A DNA stretch of 43,222 nucleotides. Source: Roseomonas rosulenta. Lineage in GTDB: Bacteria > Pseudomonadota > Alphaproteobacteria > Acetobacterales > Acetobacteraceae. This document shows, in pieces, positions 41,109 to 43,222 of this stretch. Within the stretch, counting starts at the first letter, position 1, and every line of letters starts with the position of its first letter. The notes under the pieces were generated by a model. That model did not search any database. It was given only the letters and a program-made list of their open reading frames with translations, and was not told the DNA's origin. The stretch is from NCBI RefSeq assembly GCF_016106005.1, contig NZ_JACADR010000009.1, positions 1 through 43,222 of the forward strand, written 5' to 3'. The position numbers and the translations under genes were made by a program.

Positions 41109-41209
41109 CCATCCCCCGGGTCGGCGCCTGGATTATCCCGGGCGGATGGAACAGTGCCGGCGATTCACCATGTCCAGCCGCACGGCCAGCCGTCATGATT
41201 CCATCCCCG

Positions 41210-41218
41210 TCATCCACA
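41210..41218 (+). promoter_or_regulatory. DnaA-box-like site 4
   Basis: TCATCCACA, 8 of 9 to consensus, in the right arm of the inverted repeat and 24 bp before the ppsR start. Confidence 0.5.
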
Positions 41219-41242
41219 GCGAAGCACGCTATCGTCCCCAAG

Positions 41243-42145
41243 ATGATCCACCGCCAGATCAACCTGCATCTCGTCTCGGACTCCACGGGGGAGACGCTGA
41301 ACTCGATCGCCCGCGCCACCCTCGCGCGGTTCGACGACCATCACGTGATCCATCACCGCTGGTCGCTGGTGCGCTCCCGCCTGCAGCTTGATCGCGTGCT
41401 CGAGGGGATGGAGCACGAACCCGGCCCGGTGCTCTACACCCTGGTCGATTCCAGCCTGCGCCTGGCGCTGGAAGAACACTGCGGCCGCCTTGGCCTGCCC
41501 TGTTTCTCGCCGCTCGACCCCGTGATGGAGCTGCTGCAGGGGGCCTTGGGCGCGCGCGCGAAGGAAAAGCGCGCGGCACAGCACGTCATGGATGCCGATT
41601 ACTTCCGCCGTATCGATGCCATGCACTACGTGCTGAGCCACGATGATGGCCAGGGCACGCTCGGCATCCGCAACGCCGACGTGGTGCTGGTAGGGGTGTC
41701 GCGATCCTCGAAGACGCCGACCTGCTTCTATCTTGCGAACCGCGGCATCAAGGCGGCGAACGTACCGATCGTGCCAGGTGCGGGCCTGCCCGACGCTCTG
41801 GAGAACCCCCCCTGCCCGGTGGTCGGCCTTTATATCGAAGTGAATGCGCTGATCGACATCCGCCGTCACCGGCTCAAGATCATCGGTGCCGGCGGGGTGC
41901 GGCAGGACGCGACCGACTACATCGACCCCGAGGCTGTGAAGGCGGAGATCGTCGCCGCGCGGCGGCTCTGCACGGCGCGCGGCTGGCCGGTGATCGACGT
42001 GACCCGCCGCAGCATCGAGGAAACCGCGGCGACGGTGCTGCAGCTGATGGATGCGTGGCATGCACGCCGGAAGGATGCCGCCGCTCCGCCGCCCCCCGAC
42101 GATCCCGCCGCGAGCGTGCTGGGCGTGCGCGGCGCCGGGGCATGA
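41243..42145 (+). CDS. ppsR: Pyruvate, phosphate (or water) dikinase regulatory kinase/phosphorylase (DUF299)
   Basis: Bifunctional regulator that phosphorylates and dephosphorylates PPDK or PEP synthase using ADP/Pi; 300 residues. Opening [18 protein letters not shown], the nucleotide loop [10 protein letters not shown] (151-160) and [16 protein letters not shown] are diagnostic. Which dikinase is the target is not visible here. ATG 41243 is preferred over the long open frame upstream, which runs through the intergenic repeats. Its stop overlaps the maf start by ATGA. Equivalent to the 'RP001' gene near the Rickettsia origin, as I recall. Confidence 0.9.
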   Translation: MIHRQINLHLVSDSTGETLNSIARATLARFDDHHVIHHRWSLVRSRLQLDRVLEGMEHEPGPVLYTLVDSSLRLALEEHCGRLGLPCFSPLDPVMELLQGALGARAKEKRAAQHVMDADYFRRIDAMHYVLSHDDGQGTLGIRNADVVLVGVSRSSKTPTCFYLANRGIKAANVPIVPGAGLPDALENPPCPVVGLYIEVNALIDIRRHRLKIIGAGGVRQDATDYIDPEAVKAEIVAARRLCTARGWPVIDVTRRSIEETAATVLQLMDAWHARRKDAAAPPPPDDPAASVLGVRGAGA

Positions 42146-42753
42146 TCCAGGCTGATTCGCCGCCGCTGGTGCTCGCCTCGGCCTCGGCGGCGCGTCGTGG
42201 ATTGCTCGAGGGCGCGGGCCTGCGCTTTGAGGCGAGACCCGCTGCGGTGGACGAGGCTGCCATCAAGGACGGGGCGCAGGCCGAGGGCATACCAGCGGCT
42301 GATGCCGCGCTGATGCTGGCCGACGCCAAGGCCGAGCGGATCGCGCGCCGAAATCCCGAGGCGCTGGTGATCGGTTGCGACCAACTGCTGGTCTGCGAGG
42401 GCCGCTGGTATGACAAGCCGCCCGACATGGACACCGCGCGTGCACAGCTTCTGTCACTGCGCGGCCGTGCGCACGAACTGGTCACCGCCGTCGTCTGCCA
42501 TCGCCATAGCGGCCGCATCTGGCAGCACGTGGCAGTGCCGCGCCTCATGATGCGCGCGTTCAGCGAAGACTTCCTGGACGAATACCTGGCGCTGGAAGGC
42601 GATCGCCTGCTGGGTTCGGTCGGAGCCTATCGTCTGGAAGGTCCTGGCATTCATCTGTTCACCCGCGTGCAGGGCGACCATGCCACCATCCTTGGCCTGC
42701 CCTTGCTGGAGCTGCTAGCCTTCCTGCGCCAGCACGGCGTGCTGCAAGGCTGA
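42142..42753 (+). CDS. maf: Maf-family nucleotide pyrophosphatase
   Basis: House-cleaning pyrophosphatase acting on modified or canonical nucleoside triphosphates; 203 residues. N-terminal [18 protein letters not shown], the catalytic-aspartate segment VIGCDQLLV and [19 protein letters not shown] are the family's conserved blocks. SASAARR lacks the usual SPRR proline, and GCDQ replaces ADTV, as in an alphaproteobacterial subgroup. Coupled to ppsR by ATGA. Confidence 0.9.
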   Translation: MIQADSPPLVLASASAARRGLLEGAGLRFEARPAAVDEAAIKDGAQAEGIPAADAALMLADAKAERIARRNPEALVIGCDQLLVCEGRWYDKPPDMDTARAQLLSLRGRAHELVTAVVCHRHSGRIWQHVAVPRLMMRAFSEDFLDEYLALEGDRLLGSVGAYRLEGPGIHLFTRVQGDHATILGLPLLELLAFLRQHGVLQG

Positions 42754-42802
42754 TCATCCCCGGGTAGGGGGCAGCACGAGGGGCGCAAAGGTCCGCTCGC
42801 TC

Positions 42803-43123
42803 TCACATCATCGCCCGAACGCCCAGCATCGTCGCCAGCCCCACCATCAGCGCCGGCAGCATCCGCCTCTGCATCGCGAGGCACGCCAGCACCCCTGCTG
42901 CGAGCCCCGCGAGCCGCGCCGCCAGCGGCACCTCCGCCAGTGCGCCCGCCGGCGCCACGATCGCGAGCGTCACGAAAGCCGCGAGTGTCGCCTGCGCCAC
43001 CGCCGTGGCCCAGGCGATCGCCGGATGGTCGGTGCTCAGTCCCCCGGCCAGCCACACGCCAAGGAGGCGCAGCGCCAGGCAGGCCGCGGCCGTCAGTGCC
43101 AGGGCAAGGTCAGCCTGCGCCAC
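42803..43123 (-). CDS. azlD: AzlD-domain branched-chain amino-acid exporter subunit
   Basis: 106-residue membrane protein with about four hydrophobic segments (ALTAAACLALRLLGVWLAGG, TLAAFVTLAIVAPAGALAEV, LAARLAGLAAGVLACLA). AzlD pairs with AzlC to export branched-chain amino acids. GTG start at 43123 overlaps the azlC end by 14 bp. It converges on maf with a 49-bp gap in which no terminator is clear. Confidence 0.85.
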   Translation of the reverse strand: MAQADLALALTAAACLALRLLGVWLAGGLSTDHPAIAWATAVAQATLAAFVTLAIVAPAGALAEVPLAARLAGLAAGVLACLAMQRRMLPALMVGLATMLGVRAMM

Positions 43124-43222
43124 GGCGCTGCCCCAGCAGGAAGGCGGCCGTCCCGCCCGCCAGCCCCGCGGCGAGCAGCGCGACCGAGGCCGGCAGCAGC
43201 ACCGCCAGCCCCGCCGCCGCGG
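43110..43222 (-). CDS. azlC: AzlC-family exporter subunit (C-terminal end only)
   Basis: The last 36 codons of a membrane protein upstream of azlD: GLAVLLPASVALLAAGLAGG, then TAAFLLGQRRGAG and stop. The hydrophobic helix and short basic tail fit AzlC, and adjacency to azlD supports it. The rest lies beyond the right edge. Confidence 0.65.
   Translation of the reverse strand, partial: AAAGLAVLLPASVALLAAGLAGGTAAFLLGQRRGAG

Larger units (their letters stand above)
41001..41218. repeat. Perfect 17-bp inverted repeat in the candidate origin
   Basis: TGTGGATGACGGGGATG (41001-41017) and its exact complement CATCCCCGTCATCCACA (41202-41218), 184 bp apart. Each arm contains a TCATCCACA box. The left arm can alternatively pair with a nearby CATCCCC (41023-41029). 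Confidence 0.75.
40945..41242. other. hemE/ppsR intergenic region, candidate chromosomal replication origin
   Basis: 298 bp without genes. Four DnaA-box-like 9-mers occur: TCATCCACA (minus, 41001-41009; plus, 41210-41218; 8/9 to TTATCCACA), TTGTCCACC (41045-41053) and CTGTCCACA (41100-41108), each 7/9. Three GANTC sites lie at 40962, 41162 and 41197, and a small A+T-rich patch at about 40960-40980. Known: in Caulobacter and Rickettsia the origin lies next to hemE. It also must hold the hemE and ppsR promoters. Origin activity is inferred. Confidence 0.6.

Noticed and set aside
1-43222. tRNA, rRNA, CRISPR arrays, insertion sequences, prophage genes
   Set aside because: None seen: no cloverleaf with CCA end, no regularly spaced repeats, no transposase or integrase motifs.

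Overview
The window is high-GC DNA (mostly G or C at third codon positions) with tightly packed, frequently 4-bp-overlapping genes. The core genes hemE, aroE, coaE, dnaQ, maf and a DUF299-type kinase regulator, together with several ABC import operons, point to an alphaproteobacterium, most likely an Acetobacteraceae/Roseomonas-like member of the Rhodospirillales. The taxonomic call is inferred from gene content and composition; no rRNA is present.

Layout. (1) 1-4837: a (2Fe-2S) subunit and an FAD oxidoreductase (opine/amino-acid oxidase type, cut by the left edge) diverge from a polar amino-acid ABC importer with a DUF6282 TIM-barrel hydrolase. This looks like an uptake-and-oxidation module for an amino-acid derivative or opine. 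(2) 4829-5674: a two-domain universal stress protein with a good FNR/FixK-type box and a matching -10 element. (3) 5763-15502: inositol catabolism genes iolE and iolD face iolG, an SDR, an inositol-monophosphatase-like hydrolase and an AfuABC-type ABC importer. Together they suggest uptake, dephosphorylation and degradation of a phosphorylated cyclitol. (4) 15499-21329: a Rieske oxygenase faces a four-gene operon of an orphan NMT1-type binding protein, a creatininase-family hydrolase and two tandem FAD-linked oxidases. (5) 21334-23599: a small scrambled zone with a GNAT pseudogene (two in-frame stops), two flavodoxin-fold NAD(P)H oxidoreductases, a cupin and a 5'-truncated isochorismatase remnant. 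(6) 23586-27572: an NMT1/Ssu-type ABC importer operon ending in a cytosine-deaminase-like amidohydrolase. (7) 27818-32259: a Pot-type ABC importer with a fused PotB-PotC permease, a cluster of strong hairpins between binding protein and permease, and a nucleoside deaminase. (8) 32364-36905: an SMP-30 lactonase, two methyltransferases, and an AraC regulator divergent from an MFS transporter. (9) 36906-37485: a 580-bp gene-free stretch with several long inverted repeats. (10) 37486-42753: the core block aroE-coaE-dnaQ-(small membrane protein), hemE reading leftward, a 298-bp gap, then ppsR-maf. (11) 42803-43222: azlD and the end of azlC.

The most notable item is the 298-bp hemE/ppsR intergenic region. 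In Caulobacter and Rickettsia the chromosomal origin lies beside hemE. Here the gap has four DnaA-box-like 9-mers (two at 8/9 to TTATCCACA), three GANTC sites, an A+T-rich patch and a perfect 17-bp inverted repeat whose arms carry the two best boxes. I propose it as the chromosomal replication origin. If so, the preceding 36 kb of mostly solute-scavenging ABC systems (four complete importers plus an orphan binding protein) lies close to the origin.
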